Of a DNA stretch of 64,000 bases, positions 1 to 9,800 are shown one piece after another. Position 1 is the stretch's first letter; every line of letters begins with the position of its first letter. The notes below the pieces were generated by a model, which searched no databases, was not told the DNA's origin, and was given only the letters and a program-made list of their open reading frames with translations. Both the position numbers and the translations under genes were made by a program. Origin of the DNA: Paenibacillus lemnae (GTDB taxonomy: Bacteria; Bacillota; Bacilli; Paenibacillales; Paenibacillaceae); the NCBI RefSeq assembly GCF_012933385.1, contig NZ_JABBPN010000011.1:90502-154501 (forward strand). Direction: 5' to 3'.

Positions 1-1269
1 CATGACGAGGACACCATGATGGCGGCCGATTATATCATTGATATTGGTCCCGGCGCCGGTGCACACGGGGGGAATGTCATCTCGCAGGGTACACCGAGCG
101 AGGTTATGGCTGACGAGAACTCGCTGACAGGTCAGTATCTGAGCGGCAGGAAGTTCATTCCGGTCAACAGCAAGCGCCGCAAGCCGGATACCCGATGGCT
201 GGAAATCAAGGGCGCGAAGGAGAACAACCTGAAGAACATCAATGTGAAGATTCCCATCGGCGTCTTTACTGCGGTTACCGGGGTTTCAGGTTCCGGGAAA
301 TCCACATTGGTCAACGAAATTCTGTATAAGACCCTGGCGCGTGATCTGAACAAGGCACGTGTCCGTCCAGGACAGTACCGTGAAATGAAAGGTCTTGAAC
401 ATATTGAGAAGGTCATCGACATTGACCAGTCGCCGATTGGCCGGACACCGCGTTCCAACCCGGCAACATACACGGGTGTATTCGATGATATCCGGGATAT
501 TTTCAGCCTGACCAATGAAGCGAAGCTGCGTGGATACAAGAAAGGCCGCTTCAGCTTCAATGTGAAGGGCGGCCGCTGTGAGGCCTGCCGTGGTGACGGT
601 ATTATCAAGATTGAGATGCACTTCTTGCCAGATATCTATGTGCCGTGTGAGGTATGTAAAGGCAAGCGGTATAACCGTGAAACGCTGGAAGTGAAATATA
701 AAGGCAAGAACATATCGGATGTGCTGCAAATGACCGTGGAAGATGCCACGGAGTTCTTCCAGAACATTCCGAAGGTGCACCGGAAAATGCAGACGCTGAT
801 GGACGTAGGTCTGGGATACATCAAGCTGGGTCAGCCGGCCACAACCCTGTCGGGCGGGGAAGCCCAGCGCGTGAAGCTGGCGTCTGAACTGTACCGCCGC
901 AGCACAGGTAAGACGATGTACATTCTGGACGAGCCGACAACCGGTCTGCATGTGGACGATATTGACCGTCTGCTCGTGGTGCTGCACCGCCTGGTGGATT
1001 CCGGGGAGTCTGTGCTGGTCATCGAGCATAATCTGGATGTCATCAAGACGGCTGACTATCTGATCGATCTCGGTCCGGAAGGCGGCAGCGGGGGAGGTAC
1101 GATCCTCGCAACCGGTACGCCGGAGCAGCTGGTCAAAGTCAAGGAGTCGTATACCGGCAAATACCTTGGACCTGTTCTGGAGCGTGACACCAAGCGCACA
1201 GAAGAGATGAACCGCAAGGCCGAGGAAGCAGCGGCGAAAGCCGAAGCGGAGGAGCCTGCGGTGAAATAA
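1..1269 (+). CDS. uvrA: UvrA, excinuclease ABC subunit A (3' part)
   Basis: The 5' end lies outside the window; the frame is open from base 1. UvrA is the damage-sensing ATPase of nucleotide excision repair; it loads UvrB at lesions in the cytoplasm. The visible C-terminal half (about 420 of roughly 940-950 residues) has the second ATPase: Walker [10 protein letters not shown], a zinc module with paired CxxC motifs (CEAC and CEVC), the ABC signature [15 protein letters not shown], and Walker [11 protein letters not shown] followed by the VIEHNLDV switch region. The tail after the last conserved block is rich in Ala, Glu and Lys, as is common in Firmicute UvrA. In Bacillus the gene follows uvrB; here that would be upstream of the window. 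A strong hairpin follows the stop. Identity is very secure. Confidence 0.98.
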   Translation, partial: HDEDTMMAADYIIDIGPGAGAHGGNVISQGTPSEVMADENSLTGQYLSGRKFIPVNSKRRKPDTRWLEIKGAKENNLKNINVKIPIGVFTAVTGVSGSGKSTLVNEILYKTLARDLNKARVRPGQYREMKGLEHIEKVIDIDQSPIGRTPRSNPATYTGVFDDIRDIFSLTNEAKLRGYKKGRFSFNVKGGRCEACRGDGIIKIEMHFLPDIYVPCEVCKGKRYNRETLEVKYKGKNISDVLQMTVEDATEFFQNIPKVHRKMQTLMDVGLGYIKLGQPATTLSGGEAQRVKLASELYRRSTGKTMYILDEPTTGLHVDDIDRLLVVLHRLVDSGESVLVIEHNLDVIKTADYLIDLGPEGGSGGGTILATGTPEQLVKVKESYTGKYLGPVLERDTKRTEEMNRKAEEAAAKAEAEEPAVK

Positions 1270-1313
1270 GGCTCACTCCTCAAGTTTTCACGTGAATGCG
1301 CATGTACAATATA

Positions 1314-1358
1314 ACAGGCTCTGCCACCCGTAAGGGATGGCAGAGCCTGTTTGTGTTT
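1314..1358 (+). terminator. Rho-independent terminator after uvrA
   Basis: Perfect 13-bp stem ACAGGCTCTGCCA / TGGCAGAGCCTGT with an 11-base loop, followed by a T-rich tract (TTGTGTTT). Confidence 0.88.
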
Positions 1359-1381
1359 GGATCAAGGGCCTCTGGACATAT

Positions 1382-1415
1382 AAAGCCCCCGCAAGTAACG
1401 AATGCGGGGGCTTTT
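1382..1415. terminator. Bidirectional terminator between uvrA and the reductase gene
   Basis: Stem AAAGCCCCCGCA / TGCGGGGGCTTT, 12 bp, 9-base loop, A-rich on the left and T-rich on the right. It can end transcripts from either side and is the only terminator candidate downstream of the minus-strand reductase gene. Confidence 0.85.
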
Positions 1416-1479
1416 CAAGGGCTTATGGCCCATATATTTCAGTTTAGAAAGTTGTGCTTGGTACAGGCCTGCTTGCGAC

Positions 1480-3108
1480 CTAGGAAGCGACAACCTCTGA
1501 AGCCAGGATTTCGGTCAACTTCTCCTGGAACGCTGGTACGCCGACGCGCTGTACATATTCGAAGAAACTTTCTTCCGGCGACAGCCGGTTTTCTTTATAG
1601 AACATCAGCAGCTCGGCCAGGACAGGTCCGACATGATCGCCTTTAACACGGCCTTTCAGCGCTTTGTTCAACTGAGCTTGCGGACCGAGCGTTCCGCCTA
1701 CAGCGATGTCGAACGCGTCCACGGTGCCCTCTGGTGTCTTGACGAGGGTTCCCTGCAGGCCAATGTCAGCGATATGCTTCTGACCGCAGGAATTCGGGCA
1801 TCCGATAAAGTGAATGCGGATCTTCTCATTCAGCGCTACATTCTCATCCAGGTATTCTGCCACGATCTTGGCACGCTGCTTGGTTTCCACGATGGCCAGA
1901 TTACAGAATTCATTACCTGTACAGGAAACCGTGCGGCTCATGAAATTTCTCGGATTCGGCGTCAGGCGCTGCAGTACCCGTGCACTCAGCAGTTCGTCTA
2001 CTTTCTCATCCGGTACACCGCTGAGCAGGATGTTCTGGGACATTGTGGTGCGGATCTTGCCGTCGCCATACTGATCAGCCAGGTCTGCCAGCTCAATCAG
2101 CTCGTCGGCATCCAGACGGCCCACCGGGACGTTCAAGCCGACATAATTAAGTCCGGCTTGACGCTGCGGATGTACGCCGTCAAAGTAAGCTGCTTCCCAG
2201 CCAAGCGTTTTGTCTTCCCCGCGGGAAGGCAGTTCGCCGACCAATTCCACGAGCTTCTCTTTAAATTTCTCCGGACCCCAGTCAGCCACGAGGAATTTCA
2301 GGCGGGCATGATGACGCTTCTGGCGGTAGCCATAATCGCGGAAAATCGTCGTTACGCCGATGGCGACACGCAGTGCATCTTCCGGACGAACAAAAATATC
2401 GAGCGGCTGAGCCAGGTGCGGCTTCGCGGACAAACCGCCGCCCACCATAGCATGGAAGCCGATCACTTCCTGGCCGTCAATCACCTTCACTGCAGGCGTC
2501 AGGGACAGGTCATTGATTTCTGCATTAGCGTTGTTATACAGGTTCGAGGAAATCGACACCTTGTATTTCCGCGGCAGATTGGAGAAATCACGGTTCATAA
2601 GGAAATAGTCATTGATCTCTTCCACGAGATCCGTGGTGTCCATCAGTTCATTCGGATCAATGCCGGCAAGCGGGTTGCCGACAATCGTACGCGGACAGTC
2701 GCCGCAGGCTTCGAAAGAGTAGAGCCCGACATCTTCCAGACGTTTGAAAATATCAGGCAGGCTTTCGACCGTCAGCCAGTGGAACTGAATGGCTTGGCGA
2801 GTCGTTACATCCACCAGGTCACGGCCGTACACCTTGGCGATATCTGCCAGAGCACGGGCCTGCTGTGTGGTCATAATGCCTGTATTGATACGGACACGCA
2901 TCATAAAATGTCCGTCCTTCGGTTTCTGCTGGTAGACACCAGCCCACTTGAAGCGGTCCATATCGTCGGCTGGAATGGAATCGAAGCCCTGCTGTGCATA
3001 TTCTTCAATAATCGTACGGATAACGTCCAGTCCGTCTTTTTCCATCTTCACAAACTCAAATTTGTTCAGCTTGTCGGGGTCGGCCATCCAGATCGGTTCA
3101 TAAGCCAT
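1480..3108 (-). CDS. Siroheme-dependent nitrite/sulfite reductase (NirA/Sir family)
   Basis: A cytoplasmic one-subunit reductase of 542 residues that would use ferredoxin-type electrons for the six-electron reduction of nitrite to ammonia or sulfite to sulfide. It has the two-fold ferrodoxin-like/siroheme-domain layout of the family, and the four cysteines for the shared 4Fe-4S cluster and siroheme: C396 and C402 in CTGNEFC, C437 and C441 in GCPNSC. Arg/Lys-rich anion-site segments (RVRINTG, VTTRQAIQFHW, RQKRHHARLKFL) are present. The start has an excellent AGCAGGAGGCG ribosome site. Length fits the ferredoxin-type enzymes; sequence alone does not tell nitrite from sulfite as the substrate, and no NADPH flavoprotein partner is adjacent. 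It stands alone between terminators. Confidence 0.9.
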   Translation of the reverse strand: MAYEPIWMADPDKLNKFEFVKMEKDGLDVIRTIIEEYAQQGFDSIPADDMDRFKWAGVYQQKPKDGHFMMRVRINTGIMTTQQARALADIAKVYGRDLVDVTTRQAIQFHWLTVESLPDIFKRLEDVGLYSFEACGDCPRTIVGNPLAGIDPNELMDTTDLVEEINDYFLMNRDFSNLPRKYKVSISSNLYNNANAEINDLSLTPAVKVIDGQEVIGFHAMVGGGLSAKPHLAQPLDIFVRPEDALRVAIGVTTIFRDYGYRQKRHHARLKFLVADWGPEKFKEKLVELVGELPSRGEDKTLGWEAAYFDGVHPQRQAGLNYVGLNVPVGRLDADELIELADLADQYGDGKIRTTMSQNILLSGVPDEKVDELLSARVLQRLTPNPRNFMSRTVSCTGNEFCNLAIVETKQRAKIVAEYLDENVALNEKIRIHFIGCPNSCGQKHIADIGLQGTLVKTPEGTVDAFDIAVGGTLGPQAQLNKALKGRVKGDHVGPVLAELLMFYKENRLSPEESFFEYVQRVGVPAFQEKLTEILASEVVAS

Positions 3109-3145
3109 GAGAAATTAACGCCTCCTGCTATTATTATCAAATTAA

Positions 3146-3166
3146 CTTTAATTCCGATTAGAATAG
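3146..3166 (-). promoter_or_regulatory. Possible operator upstream of the reductase gene
   Basis: AT-rich region with a small dyad ATTC-CGATTA-GAAT about 40-55 bases before the reductase start. Read on the minus strand it contains TAATCGGAATTAAA, which loosely recalls the CymR sites that control sulfur genes in Bacillus. This is a visual resemblance only. Confidence 0.25.
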
Positions 3167-3367
3167 TGTGATATTGATGTTGATATTATCATACAATGAT
3201 GCAATCGTAAATGAAAAAATGGAATTTGCTGCGGTAATTTCAACGTGATCATGAAGCAAATCGGGCTTAGAAACAAAAACCACGTCTGTTTTTGAAAAAA
3301 ACAGAGTAACTTTTGGCTAAAAATGCACAAAATTCATGAGAAATTCGTTTTTTTTAAGTGAGAGGGC

Positions 3368-3396
3368 TTGCATCCGGGGCGGGGCGCGGATAACAT
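3368..3396 (+). promoter_or_regulatory. Putative sigma-A promoter for the small membrane protein gene
   Basis: TTGCAT, 17-base spacer, TAACAT, ending about 48 bases before the ATG. The rest of the 335-bp gap between the divergent reductase gene and this gene is AT-rich and shows no other structure that I can defend. Confidence 0.55.
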
Positions 3397-3443
3397 AGAA
3401 GAAGATATGCTATCATGTCCGAGAATTCAAGGAGGTACGTTCC

Positions 3444-3659
3444 ATGTTCATTGCAACAGCTGCGGACAGCACGGCCGTTTTTAAACATTTTGATATTTTT
3501 ATGATTTTGTTTACCATCGTCATCCTGATCGGTGTGGTTCGCCTGTTGACAGCCCGCCAGAAAAATAAATTCGCCATCGCCTTTGGCTTAGTGAGTCTGG
3601 GTGTGTTCCTGTATTCGGACTATGCCATGGTTCTGAACTGGATTAACGGTGGAAACTAA
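3444..3659 (+). CDS. Small membrane protein, 71 residues (DUF2759-like?)
   Basis: Function unknown. Two hydrophobic segments (about residues 17-35, IFMILFTIVILIGVVRLL, and 45-62, IAFGLVSLGVFLYSDYAM) separated by a short basic loop (TARQKNK) predict a hairpin membrane protein with the loop in the cytoplasm. The start is supported by AAGGAGGT eight bases upstream, a promoter-like sequence, and a terminator just after the stop, so it is a genuine single-gene unit. Size and pattern recall the DUF2759 family of small Bacillales membrane proteins, but I cannot confirm that without a profile search. Confidence 0.75.
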   Translation: MFIATAADSTAVFKHFDIFMILFTIVILIGVVRLLTARQKNKFAIAFGLVSLGVFLYSDYAMVLNWINGGN

Positions 3660-3683
3660 GGAATGAAGGAAGTACATAAAGAA

Positions 3684-3726
3684 GGCGTCCGTCTGTAAGG
3701 TGCAGACAGGGGCGCTTTTTTTTGTT
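3684..3726 (+). terminator. Rho-independent terminator
   Basis: Imperfect GC-rich stem (GGCGTCCGTCTG / CAGACAGGGGCGC) followed by eight or more T residues. Confidence 0.85.
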
Positions 3727-3858
3727 TTCCGTTAATGTTGAAATTAGAGATGATCTAGGTCTTCAGGTGATTGTCTAGGTTTGATCCTTATGGTAAATTG
3801 AGGAAGTGTCTATGAGGGGATTACAAGTATTACAAGCGGGAGAGGAACAGGTGGAGTG

Positions 3859-4962
3859 ATGAGTTCAAAAGGAAGACGCAGGGCGGCTGCGATCATGGCC
3901 GGCATGGCGGTGTGGCTGCAGATCAGTGCTCCGGCAGACGGAGCCCCGGCGGCGAAAGCGGTCAAGACAGACCAGACAAAAGCAGGCAGTACTTATACAT
4001 ATCAGCAGGACCCAGTGCCACAGGTCATTCAAAAAATGTCGCCATCGGTTGTCGGTATTATGGGCAAAACGCCAAACGGCGGCACATCCAAAGGGGAAGA
4101 TCGTTATAATCTGGCACATGGCACCGGGGTGATACTCCGGGAGAACGGCTGGATTGTGACCAACGCCCATGTAGTTAGCGGACTGTCCGGCATCCAAATC
4201 GTAACTTCTGACGGCAAAACATATAAAGCCCGCATCGTTCATGCAGATGCTATCAGTGATATCGCGGTAGTGAAAATCAATGCAAAAGGATTGAAGCCGG
4301 CAGCATTTGCCGCAAGCAGCCAGAACTCCCAGGTAGGTGAGCAGGTCGTTGCGATTGGTACGCCCATCAGCTTCACGCTGCGAAATTCTGCGACAGCCGG
4401 CATCGTCAGCGGACTTAACCGGAGTGTCGACGGATCATACCGTCTGATCCAGACTGATACGGCGATCAATCCCGGCAACAGCGGAGGTCCGCTGGTCAAT
4501 ATGAAAGGCGAGGTCATCGGGATTAACAGCATGAAATTTTCGGCAGTCGGCATTGAGAATATGGGCTTTTCGATTCCTTCGGAAACGGTCAGTTATGTGG
4601 TCAAGCACTTGATGAGCTACGGGGAAGTCCGGCGTGCGGGGCTCGGCCTTACACTGGAAGAGAGTTTTTCAGCCATTATTGGACTGCCCAGCGATGATCC
4701 GCTTGCCGTCACACAGGTGATCTCATCCCAGGCGGAGAAGGCGGGGATTTCCGAAGGGGATGTGCTGTATGCTGTCAACGGCCGGCGCGTGTATTCCATT
4801 GTTGATATTAATGAAATGCTGAAATCATACATGCCGGGTTCACAAGTGAAACTGCTTATGCAAAGAGACGGCGATATTGTAAGTGTTCCCCTCACCCTCA
4901 GCAGCGGGAATGATACGGTCTCAATACCTGAGATGGAAGAGGAGGAACAAGAGTCATGGTAA
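3859..4962 (+). CDS. HtrA/DegP-like S1C serine protease with PDZ domain, exported
   Basis: An extracytoplasmic quality-control protease. A basic N terminus (KGRRR) and a short hydrophobic stretch to about residue 29 look like a cleavable signal peptide, not the long anchor of Bacillus HtrA. The trypsin-like domain has the full triad: His in VTNAHVV (about 104), Asp in ISDIAVVK (about 134), Ser in INPGNSGGPL (about 208). A single PDZ domain follows (about 250-350), then an acidic tail (EMEEEEQES). The ATG is preferred to the GTG one codon earlier because of its distance from GGGAGAGG. The stop overlaps the next gene by seven bases (ATGGTAA), so the two are translationally coupled and probably act together at the cell surface. 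Confidence 0.92.
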   Translation: MSSKGRRRAAAIMAGMAVWLQISAPADGAPAAKAVKTDQTKAGSTYTYQQDPVPQVIQKMSPSVVGIMGKTPNGGTSKGEDRYNLAHGTGVILRENGWIVTNAHVVSGLSGIQIVTSDGKTYKARIVHADAISDIAVVKINAKGLKPAAFAASSQNSQVGEQVVAIGTPISFTLRNSATAGIVSGLNRSVDGSYRLIQTDTAINPGNSGGPLVNMKGEVIGINSMKFSAVGIENMGFSIPSETVSYVVKHLMSYGEVRRAGLGLTLEESFSAIIGLPSDDPLAVTQVISSQAEKAGISEGDVLYAVNGRRVYSIVDINEMLKSYMPGSQVKLLMQRDGDIVSVPLTLSSGNDTVSIPEMEEEEQESW

Positions 4963-6893
4963 AACTCCAGCATGTGAACGTCTTCGGCGGTCTGCGCCGG
5001 TCCGCGGCCGTGATGATAACCGTTGTTCTGCTTAGCACCTCATTGTCGCTCCCGGTGTGGGGAGATGCCACCAGCAAAGTGATTCTCACGATTCAACAGG
5101 GCAGTAAAGCGGCGGCTGTTAACGGCGTTGCTTACAGCATTGCAAAGCCGGTCACGAAGCAGGGTCATCTGATGGTACCGGCGGGTATTTTTCAAAAAGC
5201 ATTCGGCAGTCAGATCCGGCTCGAAGGGACAGACCGGGTCGTTCTGATGCATGGAGCTCATGTTATCGTCATGACGATTGGGAGCAAGGCAGCCTGGGTG
5301 GACGGGAAAAAAGTGACCCTGCCCGTAGAGCCGCAGATGATCTCGAATACGTTAATGGTTCCGCTGCGTCCGGTAGCCAAGGGTCTGGGTGCTGCATTGG
5401 GTAAGGACAAACAGGGCCGGCTCAGCATTACGCTGAACGTCAAGGACAAGAGCGGGGATCCTTCGGATCCAGAAGCCGGAGGAGAGGTTACCAGCAGCAA
5501 AAGCCGGATCGGCAACAGCTACTACGGATGGAGCATGGATTATCCATCAGGCATGGTGATCGGCGGAGGGGCCGAAAACGAAAGCTCAGCCTCTTTTATG
5601 GACGCTACGGGCCAGTACTATTTAGAGATCTATGTAGACAGTCAGCCGGAAACCCTGGGGCTAAAAGATCTGCTGAAGCAGCTCGTTCGTGATGCGGACG
5701 ATGCGGGCGAACTGGTTATGCACCAGGAAATCGTAACCCGTGGACCTTATCCTTATGCACGAACCATCTCCCGGGACAGCGAATATACCCTTTGGGAGGG
5801 GCGGGTGTACTTCCACGGCGGAAAACGGTATGAGCTGTATTTTGCCGACCGGAATGCATCCCATTACAAGGACCTGGAGAAATACAGCGGACTGCTGAAT
5901 TCCTTCAAGCCTGTATTCACCAAGGGAGACCATCTCCTAAAAGATCTTTCTTCTATAGAAAATGGGCTGCGCCCAATTGAAGAAGTAGATTATGGCATTT
6001 ATGCAGGAGTTCCTGCCGGCTGGCAGAATTATGGGGACTTGTCATACGGCAAGCAGGAAGAGGGAAGCCTGTTTATGGACGTGTATTCTGTACCGGGCGG
6101 AGAGAAAGGTTCATTAGCAGATGGAATCAGCCGCCTGAAAGAGCTTTATGCGGACTACTTTATTCCTGAGGCCTATGAAATTGTCGGTGTGACCCCTATG
6201 AATATCTCGGGTGAACAAGGCCAGGTGCTGGAGGTCCGGTATAATATGGGCGACGGCTGGTCCAGACAATACAGGCTGCTGGTGCAGCAGAACGGGTATC
6301 GTTATGATTTTAATTTTACGGCAGCGGATGATTCCCCGGAGGCAGCAACCATGTGGAGCCGTGTGCTGAAGTCACTGGAACTGGATTACGAGGCGGTTCC
6401 TGCGGTGTTCGGCAGCATATCGTATCCGAAATACCTGCTGGATGGGAATGAAGAGATCAAGCGGTTATCCAAAGCTTACCATTATGAAATTACACTGCCG
6501 GAAATTTGGGACCCGCTCAGTGACCGGTTTGAATCGGGCCGGGTGGAATACACCCTGACCGGCGGCAGCTTTGAGATCATATCGGATGGTGATACCTCCC
6601 TGGGCAAGGTAACCTCCAGAATGAAGGATTATTATACAGAGGTCACCTCGGGTTCAGCAGAGAGCAGCGCAAAGGCGCTAGGCATGGAGAACATTACGTT
6701 TGCAGGCGTGCCTGCCGTTTCCTTCAAGCTGCATCAGGAGAACCGTGGTGCGGGGTATACGGAACGTCATATTGTGTTTGAAAGCGAAGGCGTGGTGCAC
6801 ACGATCTCGGTCATGCTCAATGACGTCAATGCTACAGAAACCCAGCTTCAGAGTATCGAGCGTGTACTGGGTTCCTTTAAGCTGGTGAAGTAA
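4956..6893 (+). CDS. Secreted copper-amine-oxidase-N-like stalk domain protein
   Basis: A 645-residue exported protein. A signal peptide spans about residues 14-37 (RRSAAVMITVVLLSTSLSLPVWG). Residues about 40-165 form a stalk domain of the copper amine oxidase N-terminal type, common on Paenibacillus surface proteins, with the typical VNG..., MVPAGIFQKAFG and MVPLRPVAKGLGA elements. The remainder shows three related segments of about 150 residues with a recurring pattern (YGWSMDYPSGMVIG, YGIYAGVPAGWQNYG, YHYEITLPEIWDPLS), suggesting a repeated beta-rich domain. No catalytic motif is recognised. It overlaps the upstream HtrA-like gene and probably shares its transcript; it may be a substrate-binding or wall-associated partner of that protease, which is inference. 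Confidence 0.8.
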   Translation: MVKLQHVNVFGGLRRSAAVMITVVLLSTSLSLPVWGDATSKVILTIQQGSKAAAVNGVAYSIAKPVTKQGHLMVPAGIFQKAFGSQIRLEGTDRVVLMHGAHVIVMTIGSKAAWVDGKKVTLPVEPQMISNTLMVPLRPVAKGLGAALGKDKQGRLSITLNVKDKSGDPSDPEAGGEVTSSKSRIGNSYYGWSMDYPSGMVIGGGAENESSASFMDATGQYYLEIYVDSQPETLGLKDLLKQLVRDADDAGELVMHQEIVTRGPYPYARTISRDSEYTLWEGRVYFHGGKRYELYFADRNASHYKDLEKYSGLLNSFKPVFTKGDHLLKDLSSIENGLRPIEEVDYGIYAGVPAGWQNYGDLSYGKQEEGSLFMDVYSVPGGEKGSLADGISRLKELYADYFIPEAYEIVGVTPMNISGEQGQVLEVRYNMGDGWSRQYRLLVQQNGYRYDFNFTAADDSPEAATMWSRVLKSLELDYEAVPAVFGSISYPKYLLDGNEEIKRLSKAYHYEITLPEIWDPLSDRFESGRVEYTLTGGSFEIISDGDTSLGKVTSRMKDYYTEVTSGSAESSAKALGMENITFAGVPAVSFKLHQENRGAGYTERHIVFESEGVVHTISVMLNDVNATETQLQSIERVLGSFKLVK

Positions 6894-6955
6894 AATACTA
6901 TAGGGACTCATAAATCGTATGCATGTCTGCTAAATTTAAGCTTTTCTGCAAATAA

Positions 6956-6974
6956 AGCGGCGAAATCAGCCGCT
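6956..6974 (+). terminator. Weak hairpin after the stalk-domain gene
   Basis: AGCGGC-N7-GCCGCT stem without a clean following T-run; it may be a terminator or only an RNA-stabilising hairpin. The rest of the 232-bp gap up to the next gene is AT-rich. Confidence 0.4.
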
Positions 6975-7125
6975 GCCTATTTGTAGAAAGGCTTTTTATC
7001 TTCTCTTCTTTTTGTTACAATTGATAAGTTAAAGGATTTAGGTTTACGGTTGATATGACGTTGTTTCTGAAAGTAATGAAATTTACAGTAACCGGTGCGA
7101 AAATGTCCGGTTTGGGAGGATATAC

Positions 7126-9639
7126 ATGAATACATCGATAGTGCGCAGGGAGGACGTTGAGCTGCTGGCACCTGCTGGCGATTGGGATTGCATGCGGGCA
7201 GCGGTAGCGAACGGCGCGGACGCGATATTTTTTGGAGTCGAGAAGTTTAATGCCCGGGCGCGGGCGAACAATTTTCGGATGGACGAGCTGACGGAGATCA
7301 TGGCCTTTTTACACAGTTATGGTGTGAAGGGATTCCTGACGTTTAACATTCTCGTGTTCGAGAACGAGCTGGAGGAAGCGAAGCAGCTGATTGACGCCTG
7401 TGTGGATGCCGGTGTCGATGCGGTAATTGTACAGGATTTGGGACTGGTGAAGATGATCCGCGAAATTTCGCCCGATTTTCCGATCCATGGATCGACTCAA
7501 ATGACGATTACATCGCCGGAAGCGGTGGAGTTTACGAAGCCCTGGAACATGGAACGGGTCGTGCTGGGACGGGAAAACAATCTGAAGCAGATCCAAAGAA
7601 TCGGGGAGCAGGCCAAGCTGCCGATGGAGGTATTTGTGCATGGTGCGCTGTGCGTATCCTACTCCGGCCAGTGCCTGACCTCGGAAATGTGGGGCGGACG
7701 CTCTGCCAACCGGGGGGAGTGTGCGCAGGCCTGCCGCCTGCCGTATGACCTGATGGTGGACGGTGAGCACAAGCCGATGGGCGATGTGGCTTATCTGCTG
7801 TCTCCGAAGGACCTGGCTGCGATTGATTTAATGCCGGAGCTGATTGAAGCCGGGGTCACGTCTTTCAAAATCGAAGGCCGGCTGAAGACGCCGGAGTACG
7901 TGGCGAATGTCGTCAGCAAGTACCGGAAGGCGATTGACCGGTATTTTGACGGGGATGATGCGAGACCGGATCCGGAAGAAATCCGTGAGCTGCAGCAGAG
8001 CTTTTCGCGCGGCTTTACACACGGGTTCCTGGATGGCACGAACAACAAGCAGCTCGTGGACGGTACGTTCCCGAAAAGCCGCGGGGTGTATCTGGGCCGG
8101 GTTGAGCAGATCCTGCGCGACGGGGTAGTCTGCCGGCTGGAAGCGCCGCTGAAGCGGGGCGACGGGATCGTATTCGATGCCGGAGATCCGACGAAGAAGG
8201 AAGAAGGCGGGCGCGTGTACGATGTGCGCCGCAAAGGTGTCAAGCTGGAAGGCGAGGCAGGAGAAGGCTGGATTGTTGATATCGTTCCTGGCCGCAGCGA
8301 TGTAGATCTGCGCAAGCTCCATGTGGGGGACCGGATCTGGAAGACCAATGATCCGGCGCTCGACAAGCGTCTGCGTCAGACCTATGAGACGGACAAGCCG
8401 TACCGGGTATTCCCGGTCCATGTGCGTGTCAGCGGACGTCCCGGACAGCCGCTGACCACCTGGTGGACCGATGTTCAGAAAGGAACCACGGTACGCGTGG
8501 ATTCCGACCTGGAGCTGGAGGTCGCCCAGAAACGTCCGATGACCCGTGAGCTCCTGGAGGAGCAGTTCGGACGTTTGGGCGGTACCGTGTACCAGCTCGA
8601 ACAGCTGGACGTCGACCTGTACGGCGACGTCATTGTCCCGATGCGCGAGCTGAACAGTATCCGCCGCCAAGCGGTGGAGCTGCTCGCTGGCGAGCGGCCG
8701 AAGCCGCCCGTGTATGTGAAACGGGCGGTCCCGGTCTACGGCGATGCGTCTGTGCCAGCATCGCCGGTGCCGCGCGGTGAAGCGCAGCTTACCGCGCTGT
8801 GCCGCAGCCTGCCGCAGGTGCAGGCTGCTCTTGCGGCCGGCGTGGAGATGATCTACGCCGACTTCGAGTTTATCAAGCAGTTCCCGGCAGCGGTGGAAGC
8901 CGTCCGGGCAGCCGGCAAGCAGATTGCGCTGGCGACGCCGCGCATTCACATGCCGGGCGAGAACGGCTACCATAACAACATTCTGCGCCTTCAGCCGGAT
9001 GCTGTGCTGGTGCGCAACACCGGGGCGCTGTATTTTTACCTGCGCCACATGCGGGAGAACCCGGATCAGAAGCATCCGGTCCTGATTGGCGATTTCTCAC
9101 TGAATATCGCCAACCACAAAGCGGTGGATCTGTTCACAGAAGCTGGATGTGACCTGGTCACCCCGTCGTATGACCTGAACATCCAGCAGATGGTGGACCT
9201 GCTGGGCAAAACGGACACTTCCCGTCTGGAGATTGTCATCCATCAGCATATGCCGATGTTCCATACAGAGCACTGTGTGTACTGCACGTTCATGAGCGAG
9301 GGCACAGACTTCACCAACTGTGGACGTCCGTGTGAAGATCATCGTGCCTCCCTGCAGGACCGGATCGGCATGTCCCATCCGGTGCGGGTAGACGAAGGCT
9401 GCCGCAATACCGTGTACAATGCGGTCGAGCAGTCCGGCGCCGAATATCTGGCGAACTTCATGGAGCTGGGCGTATCCACCTACCGTGTGGAATTTCTGGA
9501 AGAGACGCCGGAACAGGTACGTGAGGTCATCGAGCTCTACAACCGTGCACTGCGCGGCGAAATCAGCGGCACCCAGGTATGGAAGCAGCTGAAGGCGACC
9601 AACCAGCTTGGCGTTACCCGCGGTCAGCTGGTGAAGTAG
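7126..9639 (+). CDS. Large U32-family peptidase (collagenase-like; DUF3656-type architecture)
   Basis: An 837-residue member of peptidase family U32. The family signature is intact: EVFVHGALCVSYSGQCLTS at about residues 168-186, with the cysteine set C176, C183, C199 and C203. A second Cys-rich block near residue 715 (HTEHCVYC and CGRPCE) suggests another metal or Fe-S site. E. coli relatives RlhA and TrhP hydroxylate rRNA or tRNA, so RNA modification is as plausible as proteolysis. The central segment (about 380-520) matches the position of the extra domain in RlhA-like proteins, and the C-terminal part repeats a TIM-barrel-like half, so this may be a fusion of the two U32 proteins that are separate genes in Bacillus. 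Start chosen at ATG after GGGAGGA. Confidence 0.88.
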   Translation: MNTSIVRREDVELLAPAGDWDCMRAAVANGADAIFFGVEKFNARARANNFRMDELTEIMAFLHSYGVKGFLTFNILVFENELEEAKQLIDACVDAGVDAVIVQDLGLVKMIREISPDFPIHGSTQMTITSPEAVEFTKPWNMERVVLGRENNLKQIQRIGEQAKLPMEVFVHGALCVSYSGQCLTSEMWGGRSANRGECAQACRLPYDLMVDGEHKPMGDVAYLLSPKDLAAIDLMPELIEAGVTSFKIEGRLKTPEYVANVVSKYRKAIDRYFDGDDARPDPEEIRELQQSFSRGFTHGFLDGTNNKQLVDGTFPKSRGVYLGRVEQILRDGVVCRLEAPLKRGDGIVFDAGDPTKKEEGGRVYDVRRKGVKLEGEAGEGWIVDIVPGRSDVDLRKLHVGDRIWKTNDPALDKRLRQTYETDKPYRVFPVHVRVSGRPGQPLTTWWTDVQKGTTVRVDSDLELEVAQKRPMTRELLEEQFGRLGGTVYQLEQLDVDLYGDVIVPMRELNSIRRQAVELLAGERPKPPVYVKRAVPVYGDASVPASPVPRGEAQLTALCRSLPQVQAALAAGVEMIYADFEFIKQFPAAVEAVRAAGKQIALATPRIHMPGENGYHNNILRLQPDAVLVRNTGALYFYLRHMRENPDQKHPVLIGDFSLNIANHKAVDLFTEAGCDLVTPSYDLNIQQMVDLLGKTDTSRLEIVIHQHMPMFHTEHCVYCTFMSEGTDFTNCGRPCEDHRASLQDRIGMSHPVRVDEGCRNTVYNAVEQSGAEYLANFMELGVSTYRVEFLEETPEQVREVIELYNRALRGEISGTQVWKQLKATNQLGVTRGQLVK

Positions 9640-9715
9640 CAGCGAACCAGCCCGGTAACACGCGGTTAGCCGGTGAAAAAGAAACCACAGTCACCTAAGC
9701 ACCGTATAAAACAGG

Positions 9716-9747
9716 GAGCTCTGCCTCAGCCGCAGGGCTCTTTTTTT
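9716..9747 (+). terminator. Rho-independent terminator after the U32 gene
   Basis: Stem GAGCTCTGC / GCAGGGCTC with one G-T pair, 7-base loop, and seven T residues. Confidence 0.88.
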
Positions 9748-9800
9748 ATATCGTTGCTGATGATGAACGGTGTAGTATATGTATAAAGAGGTGAAACCGC

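Noticed and set aside
1633..3171. A 512-codon open frame opposite the siroheme reductase gene
   Set aside because: It is antisense to a gene with full cofactor motifs and has no ribosome site or family features; a by-product of codon bias.
7828..9075. A 415-codon minus-strand frame inside the U32 peptidase gene
   Set aside because: Rich in His, Arg and Gln as antisense shadows of GC-rich genes are; no ribosome site.
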